A stretch of 64,000 bases of DNA, from the NCBI GenBank assembly GCA_024741835.1, contig JAENRP010000084.1:1-64000 (forward strand). The letters are read 5' to 3'. Each line of letters begins with the position of its first letter. The first letter of the stretch is position 1. A model generated the notes under the pieces. It was not told the DNA's origin, did not search any database, and saw only the letters and a program-made list of their open reading frames with translations. Positions 1 to 11,800 of this stretch are shown here, piece after piece. The DNA is from Diplocarpon mali (lineage: Eukaryota > Ascomycota > Leotiomycetes > Helotiales > Drepanopezizaceae). A program made the position numbers and the translations under genes.

Positions 1-205
1 AATTCCTTAGTATTTTATATAGCCACCTTTTGCGTCAATCACCGCTTTACATCCATTTGGCATTTCCCTAATCAAATCTCTAATTATCTCAACTGTTATT
101 GATTCCTAAGCTTTAAGTACCCCCTATCGAAACCCCTGCACAAAAGAAAGTTTTAGTATAGCGCACAGACAGAAAACCTCAGATTATTTCCCTATGTACT
201 AAGTA
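1..205 (-). mobile_element. Tc1/mariner-derived MITE, family A, truncated by window edge
   Basis: On the minus strand, positions 105 to 7 read as the last 33 or so codons of a Tc1/mariner (DDE) transposase, ending in a tail like MPN-x3-AVIDAKGGY followed by a stop, as is usual for this family. The inner sequence then runs to a terminal repeat near 160-205 containing the block AACCTCAGATTATT. The same arrangement, reversed, occurs at 24,894-25,173, including the same join between transposase tail and opposite terminal region. This is therefore a non-autonomous deletion derivative and not a full transposon. The other terminal repeat lies beyond base 1. The end is set at the TA at 204-205, the expected target of this superfamily. 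The copy seems only lightly decayed. Confidence 0.75.
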
Positions 206-240
206 CATGCCTGCTTTAATAATTTACATGCAACGCACAT

Positions 241-552
241 GGGAGTCGATTGAAATGGCATGAGGCCATAAGGCACTCACTTACATACCCTCCACAACTT
301 TTGCCTTATCTTCAGACATACCTGCCACCCTAATAAGCGAAACTCCCCATTCTACTATGAGCTGTAAAAACTGCCTCCCACTTTGCAACGAGATACTGAG
401 AGTAAGTAATTTGCTAAAACTTCAGCGCCTATCATTTAATCCATTAGTATTATATATGTGACTTATAGGATTTAACTGCAACTTCGAATCCTGATATTAA
501 TTACTTTTCATGCGTGCCATATGGCCTTAGGCCATTTTAATCGATTTCCTCA
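241..552. mobile_element. Short inverted-repeat element (MITE), family B, copy 1
   Basis: The two ends are inverted copies of about 35 bp. The left end (241-275) holds TCGATTGAAATGGCATGAGG and the right end (about 512-552), read in reverse, holds ATCGATTAAAATGGCCTAAGG. CACAT lies directly outside both ends, which would fit a 5-bp target duplication. No open frame fills the 312 bp. The first 100 bp inside the left end match, in reverse, the right inner part of the element at 21,586-22,125 (shared blocks such as TCTTCAG-CATAC and TAATAAGCGA-ACTC). The superfamily is not settled; hAT or Mutator-like are possible. Confidence 0.6.
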
Positions 553-2079
553 CATGCCGAGCCCACCCTCCACCTCCCCAGGGGCATTGATTCGAACAAC
601 AAGGTTTTGGTGGGGTTTCTCGGGGAGTCATGAATCCCAATACCTCCGTAGAACCCACAAAACCTCGACTATCACGAGAGAAAGAGCCAAACGTTAGAAA
701 CAAAAGCAGCCATAAGCAGCGATAGAATAACCGAGTTCGTGTTCCTGGCGTTATTGACAGATGGCTTTGTAGAGAAGGGAATTCACTTTTGTCAGCCTCC
801 GGACTTGCTTACAGTCTCCTGTCTAAGGGGTACCCTAGCAGCGCTGATATCACGATTGACAAGCAAACAGCCCTTGACAGCCCTATTACCTGAGGCCCTA
901 TTTACTTCAAGAAGTTACTGCTCCCATTTGACCTAACCAACAATGGATCGAATAGCTGACTTGATGTATTCTCCAAGCGAAAGTAGCAATCTAGATTACA
1001 CCTGTAAAGAAGAAGTGTTACGATACTTGGCTTGTGTCGTACTGTATCTAGAGGTTGATTGTTAGTGGTGGCAGAAGCTTGTAAGATTCTAATCTAACTA
1101 TATATCTGAGCTCCTTTTATAAGAGTGCTCCGTGGCCACTTCAGGGGCTCATTACATAAGCCAGTCCTCGGAGCCTGAGGCTCCTCATAGCGCAACAGCT
1201 TGTCATCTGCGAAATTAGAAAAAGCAATATAGAGTAACTCACTTTAATCAGCTTCTGAGGTTTCAAGCGTTCACATGCTTCTCTCTACATAGTGAATATT
1301 CCTACCTTGGGATAAGATCCGGCAGGCTCTCGATCCACCGTCTGCGAGAGCAAAAATAGGAACTTCTTACTCCATACCAAGTTGCAAGAATTAAGAGCTT
1401 TTATCGGCGGTTGGAAAGGCAGTCTGCTGCACATAGTACTCAAGATTGACTTTCCTCTAGCGTAGCCATAACCCCATTGGGCAGATATCAGAAGCCGATC
1501 AACTGCTTTTCGGAAGAGCTCGTTTAGTTTGCTTACCTTTCGTTTTTCGCTAATCCAAAAGGAGCGAAAGATTGAATTTTGAGTCTAGCACTCCTAAAAA
1601 GTGATGCGAGAGAGCCACTCCATTGATACGGCTAAGACACTACTCGAACTTCCTGGAAAAGTTAGCCCTCATCTCACAGCCCGCAACTGTTTGGAAAAGT
1701 CAATCTATTTCTGGGCCGGTGAAGCGTCACTGTGATGAAGGTGGCGCTGGTACTCGTACTCCACCATAACTTCAGTTTGAATACCGAGTACTCCTTGTCT
1801 TTTTTCCCTGCAGACAACAGGGGCAAAAAGTTCGCCAACCATTCAAGAGCTTCATCGTGACGGACATCAAATAAGCCTCTACCAGGATGGGGATCCAGGG
1901 GTTGCCATTCGAATCCTACAAAATCAGTTCCGCAAAACAAGGTGCAGCATCCGTTTTTCGGTCTTGCCTACCACAACATCCCCCTGCGCATAAGGCTGTG
2001 ACCTTCAATAACAGAACAAAAAAGAAGAAAAAACACAAGAGTCATCTTCGCAAATGCCCGATAGCCTGCACAGGGAGTC
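553..2079. other. Intergenic, no supported gene
   Basis: No gene can be supported here. Several short frames exist, the longest on the minus strand at 1,674-1,940, but it lacks an ATG start and shows no recognisable domain. The last few hundred bases before 2,080 should contain the promoter and leader of the glycosyltransferase gene, with an A-rich stretch at 2,020-2,035. No TATA-like or operator site stands out. Confidence 0.5.
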
Positions 2080-3500
2080 ATGATAAAACTCCTAACAAGT
2101 CGCCCGCCCAGTCACTCTGCGGGCATCCGTTACATGGTGGTGGTCGCGATCTTGTTGACGCTCATCCAACTGCACCTCTCTTACGATAGCACATACCTGT
2201 CCTCGTGGAAATGGAGCTCCGGTAATGACAGCGCAGACAACGCGGTCTCACACACTGGAAGCATCATAGAGGGCTGTGATGGTTTGACTGGTTCCGGCCG
2301 CGTCGTCGTTACATTGAAAACGGGAGCTACAGAAGCGGTCAAAAAAGTCCCAACGATATTGAATACGTCGCTCCGATGTGCCCCACACGTGTATGTCTTC
2401 TCGGATCTGCCGCAAAAAATCGGGCAGACTGAGTTGTATGATTCGCTAGATACGGTTTCCGAGTCAGTTATGAATGAGAACTCCGATTTCGACCTTTACC
2501 GCAAGCAATTGGAATTGAGAGATCCGGAGAAGATCATGGAAGAGCTATCCGAATTAAGGGATCCACGAGAGCCTGGCTATTCGGCGGCTTGGACGTTGGA
2601 TAAGTATAAGATTATGCATCTCATCGAGAAAGCGTGGTCACTGAAGCCTGACATGGACTTCTACCTACACGTCGAAGCGGACAGTTATGTCATCTGGCCG
2701 AGTCTCATCACGTGGATCCAACGTCTAGACCCCTCGAAGAAATTCTACATGGGATCTGCGGCCCTGATTAACGACGTGCCCTTTGGTCATGGAGGAAGTG
2801 GTTATTTGATGTCGAGAGAAGCAATGCGATCGTTCGTCGTTGACCATAACGGTACCGCAGCGAAATGGGACCCTAGATTGTCGAATGAATGCTGTGGAGA
2901 TTACACGCTAGCCCTGGCTCTGAAAGAGTACGACATGCCTGTGATGAATGCATGGCCTACATTCAATGGAGAAACCCAATACACGATACCGTTTGGCGAG
3001 GATCATTGGTGCCAACCACTGGTGACGCTGCATCACATCTCCCCCGCCGAAGCTGAGGAACTCGCGAGCTTCGAAGCCAAGCGCGAGAAAAGAAGCGTAC
3101 GTGACCCATGAACGCAGGACTTCCGGCAGCAAACTAACAAACGCAGTCTCCCCTCCTCTACGCGGAACTCTTCAAAGATCTCATGCTCTCCAAAATCCCT
3201 GCCGAAGCCGCGGACTGGGACAACATTTCCAACGACGGCACAGTCCCCGACGTCGACTCCGAGGACGCCTGTTTCACTGCGTGTCAGTATATCCCAAATT
3301 GCCTGCAAGCACGGTATGATGGCACCATATGCTTGATTGGCACGGATCACGTTTCCATCGGCAGGAAACTCACGGGATGGAAGAGTACTTGGAACAAAAC
3401 GCGCATCGAAGCGTGGGCGAAGAGCCAGAAACAGTGTGGGGAGCCGGAGTTTCCGTTTGAGAAGTGGCCATCATCGAGCTGGTTTGCTGGGGCGCCGTGA
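2080..3500 (+). CDS. GT31-like type II membrane glycosyltransferase
   Basis: Two exons, 2,080-3,096 and 3,147-3,500, joined in phase 0 across a 50-bp intron (GTACGT donor, CTAAC branch site, GCAG acceptor), give 456 residues. Residues 19-33 form a single hydrophobic anchor behind a short basic N-terminus, as in Golgi type II enzymes. A glycosyltransferase fold follows, with an acidic E199-A200-D201 in the place of the family's DXD metal site and a conserved Gly-rich stretch (FGHGGSGYLMSR) as in fungal GT31/DUF604-type proteins. Exon 2 adds a small cysteine module (C381, C385, C391, C401) resembling the PAN/apple-like tail of these proteins. It probably adds a sugar to glycans or glycolipids in the secretory path; donor and acceptor cannot be told. 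The ATG at 2,137 is a possible shorter start. The family is fairly sure, the activity is inference. Confidence 0.85.
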
Positions 3501-4183
3501 TTTCGTTGCCATCTTCTCCTTTCTTTTAGATCATGCTTGGGAGCTTGGAGTTCGGGACTTGGGTTGGGGTTTGAAAGGGGCGCGGAATCTTTGTTACATG
3601 TGATATATAGATGCGGTAGCTCGCTATGTGCGGTAGCGCTGGTAGATGACTAAAATGTATTATTAATATGGCAGTTTCAAGAATGGTAGGTTTCCAGACT
3701 CAGGCTTTTCTTGAATCAGCAAACCTATCTGCGTTTAATACCCCCTCCGAGGTAGAGAGGTACGAGGTGTGTCGTTGGTGTTTATTCTCTCTTTCAGACC
3801 TCGGGAAAGAGTTGCCATGGCATCACAACCGAGCTTGACTCTCCCGTTATCCACTCAGCCTCGTCACAGAGTCACAGACCGCTCACCAGGAATCAACATC
3901 AAACCCATCGACTTCTACGTAATCGCATCCTGTCGTCCTATTCTATAAAGAGACATTATTTATATTGCATAAACTCTCTCGCCCGTTCTCTCGCATTGGC
4001 GGGCCACGATATTCTATCCTGGCGGCCGCCCGTACCCAACTCCTGGTCCATTGACCGGATCACGGCTCATCTACCTCTTAAGTACCTTTCACATCCGATG
4101 AAATTTGCATTGTGATCACAGTTCTCCCGTTTTCCATCTTATAGGCTTTCAAGAACCAACATGTATTCGTCCAAATCAACACC
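3501..4183. other. Intergenic region after the glycosyltransferase gene
   Basis: This stretch holds the 3' end of the GT31-like gene and the old upstream region of the hydrolase pseudogene. I see no gene, tRNA or repeat. Base composition is balanced, unlike the AT-rich sequence that starts after the pseudogene. Confidence 0.5.
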
Positions 4184-4690
4184 ATGGCAACAATCTCTCC
4201 TCAAGTCTCGGATAACATCTCGCACCCCCGCATCAACAGCATTCCCTCCCACCTCACCCCTCGATCTGAACCAGCCTACGTGGAGTACTACCAATAGTAC
4301 TCTGCTGGCCGCCTGGCTACTCACCAAGTTCCCACCTCAGACTTCCGCTAGAACCCGAACGCATACCTCATCTCTAACGGGCGCGCCCTGGTCCCGCAAG
4401 GCAAACTCGAATTTACCAAGCAGGCCTACCCTGTCTCGGGCTGCGGGATCATCGCTCAGATCTTCGAGCCCGATGAGCAGAAGTATCCAGTAAAGGACGA
4501 GGGCAGGCCGGTGTACGTTCATTTCCACGGGGGAGGGTGAGTATTTGGGGGCTTAAAGACGGACTTCGAGTACTGTAAGAGAGTTACCCATGAATTAAGC
4601 GCAGTAGTGTTTGATTTCGATTACTGGCCGGTCCCTGAGTTCAAGTTCCCTGTCCCAGTTGACCACTGCTGGACGACTTTTGAGTGGGTT
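4184..4690 (+). pseudogene. Alpha/beta-hydrolase (HSL/arylesterase-like) pseudogene, 3' truncated
   Basis: One uninterrupted frame from ATG 4,184 reads as the N-terminal third of an alpha/beta-hydrolase fold-3 enzyme. It has the HGGG oxyanion-hole motif at 4,526-4,537, then F-x-HELSAVVFDFDYWPVPE, where the family has a DYRLAPE-like box, then PVPVDHCW. Three in-frame stops break it: TAG at 4,295, TAG at 4,349 and TGA at 4,538, the last directly after HGGG where the family has Trp. All three are explained by single C-to-T or G-to-A transitions (CAG to TAG, TGG to TGA), and no frameshift is needed. The GXSXG nucleophile region and the rest of the protein are missing; AT-rich sequence begins just after 4,690. 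An intron starting at the TGA (GTGAGT) is unlikely because the frame continues coding-like straight through it. Confidence 0.75.
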
Positions 4691-7600
4691 AGTTGTCCTC
4701 TCTCAGCGATAAAGAACTTGTAAAAATGACAAATCATCAGAAATGAAATGGGTTGGCAATTTTCTTAATTGACTCGATAGATGAAGACAAAAGCTTAGAA
4801 GAAGCCAGCGAGTAAGTATATATGAACATTCAGATATTCTTGTTTGTGTTTACAGATTTGCCACGAGTGGTTGCTTTTCATATTTCGTCAGTAACTCAAT
4901 GATGACGCCTTGGATGCGCGAACCATTCAGAGCTGCGCACCAAGATGGGGATTGTGCAAGATCTGTCGCTTGCTGGCGTACAAAGACCTTCATTGTAGAC
5001 CCGATGCTGTCGAATTGGGTTGTAACCGGGTTTATGAAATGATACACTTGGGGAATAATAAATATTTACCTTTAGCGGACTCGGTTGAGGGACCCCCTAT
5101 CAATAACTTAAACGAGGGGACGTGCATGGCAACACAAGGCCACTCCTGCCGAGGGGTTGAAATAGTATTCCTGTAAGCAGCTTGATCTAGAGTTAATGAT
5201 CCCAGGTTTACGAAAAAATGGTAGATGGTATTTTCAGGGTATAGGGAAACCGTAAAGTGAATATTGATCCAAAGTACCTCCTATTAGCCAAACGCAGCTT
5301 CGTAGCGATGTGCTACGGCCCACGTATGCAGAGAAGAATCGATATGACCCCGGGGCCCAAGCTAAAGTTGTTCGTCCTAGACTCTCCTATTAGCTGCTTC
5401 TGTAAATTACTCGGCTTCTAGGGAAAGTGATTACTCGTATATGTCAGTGTTGGCGTACGGGTCGTCTGATTAGTAGTCATGTGACCAGGCACTTGACAGG
5501 TGAGGCTTGGCAAATACTGTATTTACTCTGCGCTCTCGAGGAATAGCTTCGAGAGCTAGCTCTTACACACGACTACAATCCAACGCATTCGAGAAGCTTC
5601 AACTGTGCGCACAATCACCGAATGTTATACCAACATTTAATCATTCGGATTGATCAGTATAGATCTTCGTAGACCATCGGCCTTGTTGGTGATGAGCCTT
5701 GCCGTTTCATGTTTCTTCCTTTCGAGAATCATGAATCTGGCTGTAGTCCGAGAAGAATTTTACCGGGGGAAGGATGTAAAGGGGGCGGAGGCGAGGGCAG
5801 AATTCCAGGTGAATCCGTTATTACAAGTTAGGCTTTTCAGCGTGTGAACTTGACAGCCCAGAGCACAGCAAGTTTCATGACCCATGATGTAATAAGAAAA
5901 GATAGAAACTCAAGCCTTGATCCTTTACAAGAGCTTACAGGCCATTGGAGCCCTTTGCGAACAAAACACAAGAACTAGTTCGTTATCATTAGCAGCATTG
6001 CTAGAAAGCTTACGGAGCATTTGAAAACATCATCCAGATCCCATCTCATGTGCTTTGCGCAAGACACATTCTTCTGGCTCTTGAACAGGATACTAAAGCG
6101 CATTAATTGCGAAAGAGAAACTACCAGAGTTGGACAACCCTGTCCGTCTTGCCCTGCAGTGACCAGGAGTTGGGCAGCAATCAAAAGCATGACTGGCACT
6201 CCTATCCAAAGACATCTCAGCATCTAGTAACAAGAACAGGAAGGGAACTCCGCGAAAGCCAGTGTTTGATATTCCGGCTAGATTGTATCCAGAGCATCAA
6301 CAATACCTTTCCGGCGACCATTCTGTGTTTGGTTCAAGAGAGATTTGAATATGATCAGAATCAGTGTTCTGTCTGTAAATGCGAAATTGATTAGACGACG
6401 TGGGAGCTATGTCGACACGCTAACTGCGAAGCAGAAACTTCAAGGGTCACATGACATCATTCTTGATTCCTCGAAGAAGCCTCTTCCTTTGTAAAGACGG
6501 AGAATAGTGATTGAGCAACGAAATATATTCATCGCACTTCACCATATACCCTCGTCGGATCTTATGAACTTATTAGATATAGTAAAGCATGTCACCCTCG
6601 CCATTAGTCAGAATCAGTCTTTCTGAAATCAAGTAGTTGAAATATTCTTCGTCGAATCGAAGAAAACGGAGCAAGAATAGCATCCCAACAGGAGCAGCTG
6701 CAGGTTAAGTCAATCGAAGAGATTTGGTATCTCAAAAATTCTGGTCGTCATGACAATCATCGCTGTCAAGTCTTGCAATACCCCCGCTTCAAATAGATTT
6801 TCAAGCCAGTAAGGATGCATGTGAATGTATATTCAATTCACATAAGAAAACAAGTGAACAACAAGCAACCGTATAACACCGTTCAGTCTACATTTGAGTT
6901 TGGAAACAAAAACGGCCCGCCTTGACTTTGAGGACTCCGCCGTTTGGAATGCAGTAGAGACAGAAATTATGCACACGTATCTATATACACCCCTCGCTCA
7001 GCATCGTGCCCAAGGCAGCCTCTGGCTGGAGGAAATAGATTTTGTTCATGGGATACCGTCGTGTCGAGGTACTACTGCCACTGTCCTTACTCGACCCAAG
7101 AAGAATTTGAGTCAGTAGATCGCGATTGATCTCCGAGCCAAAGAAAAAAAAGAAGAAGAGGAAGAGAGAAGCAGCCCTAGATTCCGACGAATATTTTCCT
7201 CAGATATGGATCGTCGTCACTCTCTGCGGCTGATACTCAACACAGGCTAAGAAAGGAGAATGTCCAACTACTCAAGCTCCACGACAAAGCGCGGGGTGAG
7301 TCTCAGATGCTCGATTCGACGATCAAGTCGTGACCCGGAGGCTTGAAGGACGATGATGCATCCTTACAAGAAGGTAACCAGGTATAAGTCACCGTTATAG
7401 CCATTGTCGTTGTCGATATCACAGACAGCACATACGCAGCACCCGCGATCTCTCCTTGAGTAGGAATCCGAACTATTCTTTGCCCCTCCAGTGAGCTAAT
7501 ACTTAATCGCAATATACTACATCAGCTTGCGACGCGCGGAGGCCAGGCCTATGAGTTCTGCCACGGTGCGAGCAGCGAGTCTGGGTCCTCGGAGGATGGG

Positions 7601-8856
7601 CAGGAGTATAGTGTGGTACATTTATCGAAGCAGACCTCTCTTCTTCTTCTTCTTCTTCTACAAACCCTGGCTGGGCTCATTCGGTTTATGCTACGTTTGT
7701 ACTGTCTTGCGTGCCGGGACGCATTCACACGCATATGTGTTGTGATATTGTGACATACATGCACGCATGCACCTGTACCTAAAACACATTACCGTCAATA
7801 TCTTACCCAAGGAATAGATACCCAAGAACTAACCAGAATCAGAATCGCTAGTCACCACATCCCCATCTCCTTATTCAAATTCATCTCCTGAAGCCTCCCA
7901 GGATCAGGCGATCTAGCTACCTGTCTGCCTACCTACTGACCTACTTACCTACCTATCTTTTCAATTCTATATATCCATCCATTGACCTATAACCCCGAAC
8001 CCAGTTCCACTCCCGAATCGTTTAGCCCAAGTCCTAGTAAATACCTTACTCACAGCCTTGACCCATCCCGAACCCCAAATTCAGCGATAGCTTACTTGAC
8101 TACTACTCTCCAGTTCATATTTATACAATCCCTAGTCTCCGGTGAAAGTTTTAATCCTCTAATCTCCAATCTTTATTCCAGCTTTCTACTTCGCTCTCGC
8201 CTAATATTGAGAATGTAATTCTTTCCCCCTCCCCCCTTCTCCATATAGCTAGCTAGCTACACACAGACCAGCAGCTAGAAGCAGAAAAGATGCAAACAGG
8301 AAGAGGGAAAATGAAAGAGGTCTTCAGGTTGAGTGTAAGAAAGGCACAAGAGCGAGAACAGAACGGGGAGAGACCGAGAGGAAAAAGATAGGCGAAAGAT
8401 CCATCTCACATCCGAGTGTTCCCATCTCCGAGTAGTTCCAAATGCCAAATCTGATCTCCACTTCATTTCTTTTACTGTTCATTTCCAGTTTCATTTTCGT
8501 ATCCATCTCAGATCCATATTCAATCCAAGGTGGCAGATTATCTACATATAAAGAAGCAATAATACCTCTTCATCTCCTATCACCTTCCCAATCCTCATCT
8601 TCATACACCTCATTCTTCCTCCACACACAGTCACATCCAACTCAAATCCCAACACAGATCCCCAGCCCCGTCCAGCAAAATAAAAGCTCTATCATGTACC
8701 CTACACATCCCATATGCCGCATGCTACTCCTAGGATAGCAAGAAGTAAATGGCAAACCCAACCCAAAGAATCCCAACATGATACAGAAAACGCCAAAAAC
8801 CACACTACTTGACACCTGTGAGGAAACCAGATTAAAAAGCACAACGAAATTAATCA
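4691..8856. other. Gene-poor, AT-biased intergenic region
   Basis: Up to about 7.1 kb the sequence is AT-biased with many stops in all frames, consistent with decayed repeats. A candidate secreted-protein frame at 5,975-6,223 is listed separately. From 7.1 kb to the kelch gene the sequence shows low-complexity tracts: a CTT run at about 7,639-7,659, ACCT-rich sequence near 7,910-7,965, a TAGC run near 8,246-8,262, and long pyrimidine-rich stretches to 8,720. I found no gene supported by domains, splice structure or family resemblance. Confidence 0.45.
5975..6223 (-). CDS. Candidate small secreted protein (weak)
   Basis: A frame of 82 codons starts at an ATG (6,223) and opens with a convincing signal-peptide pattern: MLRCLW, a hydrophobic core (VPVMLLIAAQLLV) and a TAGQ cleavage-like site. 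The remainder has a few cysteines. A GTAAGC donor near 6,010, followed by a TAG acceptor about 39 bp on, would join in phase 0 to another 45 open codons, but that intron would be shorter than any other in the window. The surroundings are AT-biased and gene-poor, where effector-like genes often sit in plant-associated fungi. No homologue is recognised. Chance opening of a frame is a real alternative. Confidence 0.25.
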   Translation of the reverse strand: MLRCLWIGVPVMLLIAAQLLVTAGQDGQGCPTLVVSLSQLMRFSILFKSQKNVSCAKHMRWDLDDVFKCSVSFLAMLLMITN

Positions 8857-11800
8857 TCAGCGCTCCGGGCTATTATTCCTCTCGATCCTCTCCACGATTT
8901 CGAGCACTCTGCTTCTTGGGGGGGAGGGGCTTAGCGCGCTCTCTCTCGCCTCCGTGGTACCTGCGCATTCAGACCCGGGATCAGGCTGGGTGATATTCTC
9001 TTTCTCCTTCCCTTTCCCATTCCCCTTCGCCGTGTCATTCTCATCATAAGTCGGTACCTCTCGAGCCCTATCATCATCTCTCTCCAAAAGCAACGCCTCC
9101 TCCTCATCTTCTCCGATACTACCCTCCTCCTGCTCCTCCGCCTCCGCCTCCGCCTCCCTTACCCCGGCTCCAAGCGTCGAGTTTCCCCTCCTCCTTAAAC
9201 CACTGCCAACACTCTTCCGACTCCTCACGCTCCCCCCCACCGAACTCCCCGCCTCATCTAGATCCCCCTCCCCGCAATTCACGACACGGAGCCGCTCGCG
9301 TGGGACAGTGAACATGACCTGCACGACCCTGTTCTCGACCGCGCGCTCGACGTCCCAGTCCTCGTCGTCGGTGTCGCGCTGTGACAGCGGCTTTTCGGAC
9401 GCGTTGAAGTGGTAGTTGTAATCCGAGTCGGTGAAGGTGTTTGAGCGCGGCGCGCTATCTTCCCAGTCTGATTTCCCTTGCTTGCGGCGCCAGAGAGCAG
9501 CACTTGCCGAGACGGTGCGGCGCGGCTGGTTGCGAGTCGGGCTGACGTCCCGATAGATCGGAACATGCGTGTCTGCGGCATCCACGGGGCTGAAGACGCG
9601 GCGGAGACTCCCGAGCCAACTCTTGCCCAGGGCAGAGGGTTTATTTTTCGATGGACTGCCCTGTGTGAACTCCCGATCGGCCTGGGAGCGCGCGGGTGTG
9701 TGATCGCCTGCCGAAATAGAGAAATCTTCTACCGGCCGCGGCAGCAGAGCCTCGCCTTCTGCCTGCAGGGCGGGAAAGCTGGTGCGTGCTGTGGCGAAGC
9801 TGCGCGAGGAGCCGCTGCCGGCGCTGTGAGGGATGGGGAGACCAGTGCTACTGTCGAAGATGGGAGATGGGGATAAGGAGGCGACCGTTGTGGTGACGAT
9901 GGTTGAGGTGAAGGGGTTAATGCCTGTGATGAACCCGCGGAGGGAGTTGGCTCGAGAACGTCCCTGGGAGCTGGATCCGGAGCGCGAGATGCTCATTGTT
10001 GACATGTTGACGCTGCGTTCGGTTCGCTCGCTTAGGTTACTGGCGGTGCGGCAGTCTTCCTCACCCGAGACGGAACCGATGGTCGTTGCTTGGACCAATT
10101 GTGCTCTTCGGGTTGGCGAGATACGGCCAACGCTTGAGTGGGTGCGAGCTTGGGAGTTGAGAAGGGCATCGGCTGCTGCCCAGTCGGAAACCCATTCTTG
10201 AACTTCCCTTTCGCGAGACTGTGCTGAGCTTTCGGCCTCGGAGTTACTCACGCTTCGATTTCGGCGAATGGGGACAGAGAAGTTGGCTAGTGGCGGGTTC
10301 TTGAAGGGGTCCGAGTAACTGTTTTCTTCCGCTTGACTTGGCGTGTAATTGGGGTCCCCGATAGCAATCCCGACGCCATCTAAACCATGATGACTGGTGT
10401 CATCCTCATCGGCCTCGTAGATCGGGTGGATGGGACCAGCTGTCCCGAGACTGTTTGCTCGACCGTGACCAGTACCGCTGGTGAAATCGAAGTTGGGAGT
10501 CGGTTGATAAATACCTCGAGTATTTCTTGAATGCAGTGGCTTGCGAGGAATTTTCTTCGGGGGTAGAATTTGTCCTCTATCCCCCAAACTAGGAGCACCA
10601 GACTGGAGTGTCTCATATCCAAGTGCAGCACCATTGGAGCCATAGCTGGGATCTTGAGAACCCCTATCATCACTTCGTCCACTCCAGCGGCCATTCGTCC
10701 ACAAGAACCCCCCGCTCTGGCTGTTCTCTCTGCTTGGCGACTCATAGACGTTCGCAGCTCCCAGACTCAAGTCTCGGAGATCCTTCTCTCGTGCTTCTTT
10801 CATTTTCCTGGCATGCCGCCGGTTGTACCAAAAGTACACTAAGATCGCACCAAGAATAGCTGCAAGTCCAAGACCAAGACCTGCCCCGAGCCCAACTTTC
10901 AAGGATGTCGAAGACGAGCCTGAAGAATCCGAGTCATCTGTGGGGCCGCTCGCCATAGCAGCCAAATACGACGGGTTGGTGTAGCTCGACGCCCACGTCA
11001 TGCTGGTGGCGTTGAAGAACTGCGCCTGAGCCCCCGAAGAAGCCTGTCTCTTCGAATTCCCCGAACTCGAGATATTGAGCCCGCCAAGCACCATCATGAC
11101 ATTCCCGGGAAGCACAACAGCGCCATGGCCATAAATCCCATCCCCAGCAGGCTGCTCATCCGGGACCGTCCACTGCCAATCTCCCGACCCCCCGAATCCC
11201 TGCCCCAGACTCAGAACAACAAGCTGCGGATCCGCCGCCTGAGAAACATCTCCGACCCAGCCTCCAAAGACGACAATCTTCGACCCATCTTCCGTCAACA
11301 CAGCAGTGTGTCCAGACCGGCTATCAACACTTGTCGGCGTACTCTTGACAGCCAGCTCCGTATTCCCCTTCGTCGTAGCTGGTGACTCGACCGTAACGAA
11401 ACTCCAATTCTCCTCTGGTAAGCTCCAGATCGCAACCTGGCTCATGTTGATAAACGCAGTCTGTGTATGTCCCCCCACCAGCACGAAGTTCTGCTGCTGC
11501 GTCTCGAGACCCGAGCCGTTCGAATACGTCGGCGTCAGCCCCGTAATGGTGAACCCAGCTTCCGCAATTGGTGCTCCCCGACTAGACGTCAGACCGAGCG
11601 TATAATTCGTCTCCTCCGAGGACGATGCCGCGGGGTTCAGGCGCAGCATACGGTTCGAGTACGACGCGGCAGACTGCCATGTTGACGTCGTGGAGGAATT
11701 CCTCGAACACATGCCACCAAACACATAGATCTTCGTCTGTGACACATTCGCTCTGGCCAACGTCGAAAAGCTGAAAGCCGAGGCTAGGAAGTCGGCCCCG

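Noticed and set aside
560..600. A TTCGAAT motif on the minus strand as a tRNA T-arm
   Set aside because: The T-stem pairs poorly and no A-box, anticodon arm or acceptor stem can be found at the right distance.
1674..1940. An 88-codon minus-strand frame with protein-like composition
   Set aside because: It has no ATG start, no domain and no splice partner.
4538..4560. GTGAGT after the HGGG motif as a real splice donor
   Set aside because: The downstream frame (FGGLKTDFEY and on) continues the hydrolase without a gap, so the TGA replaces the conserved Trp; any intron here would be about 22 bp.
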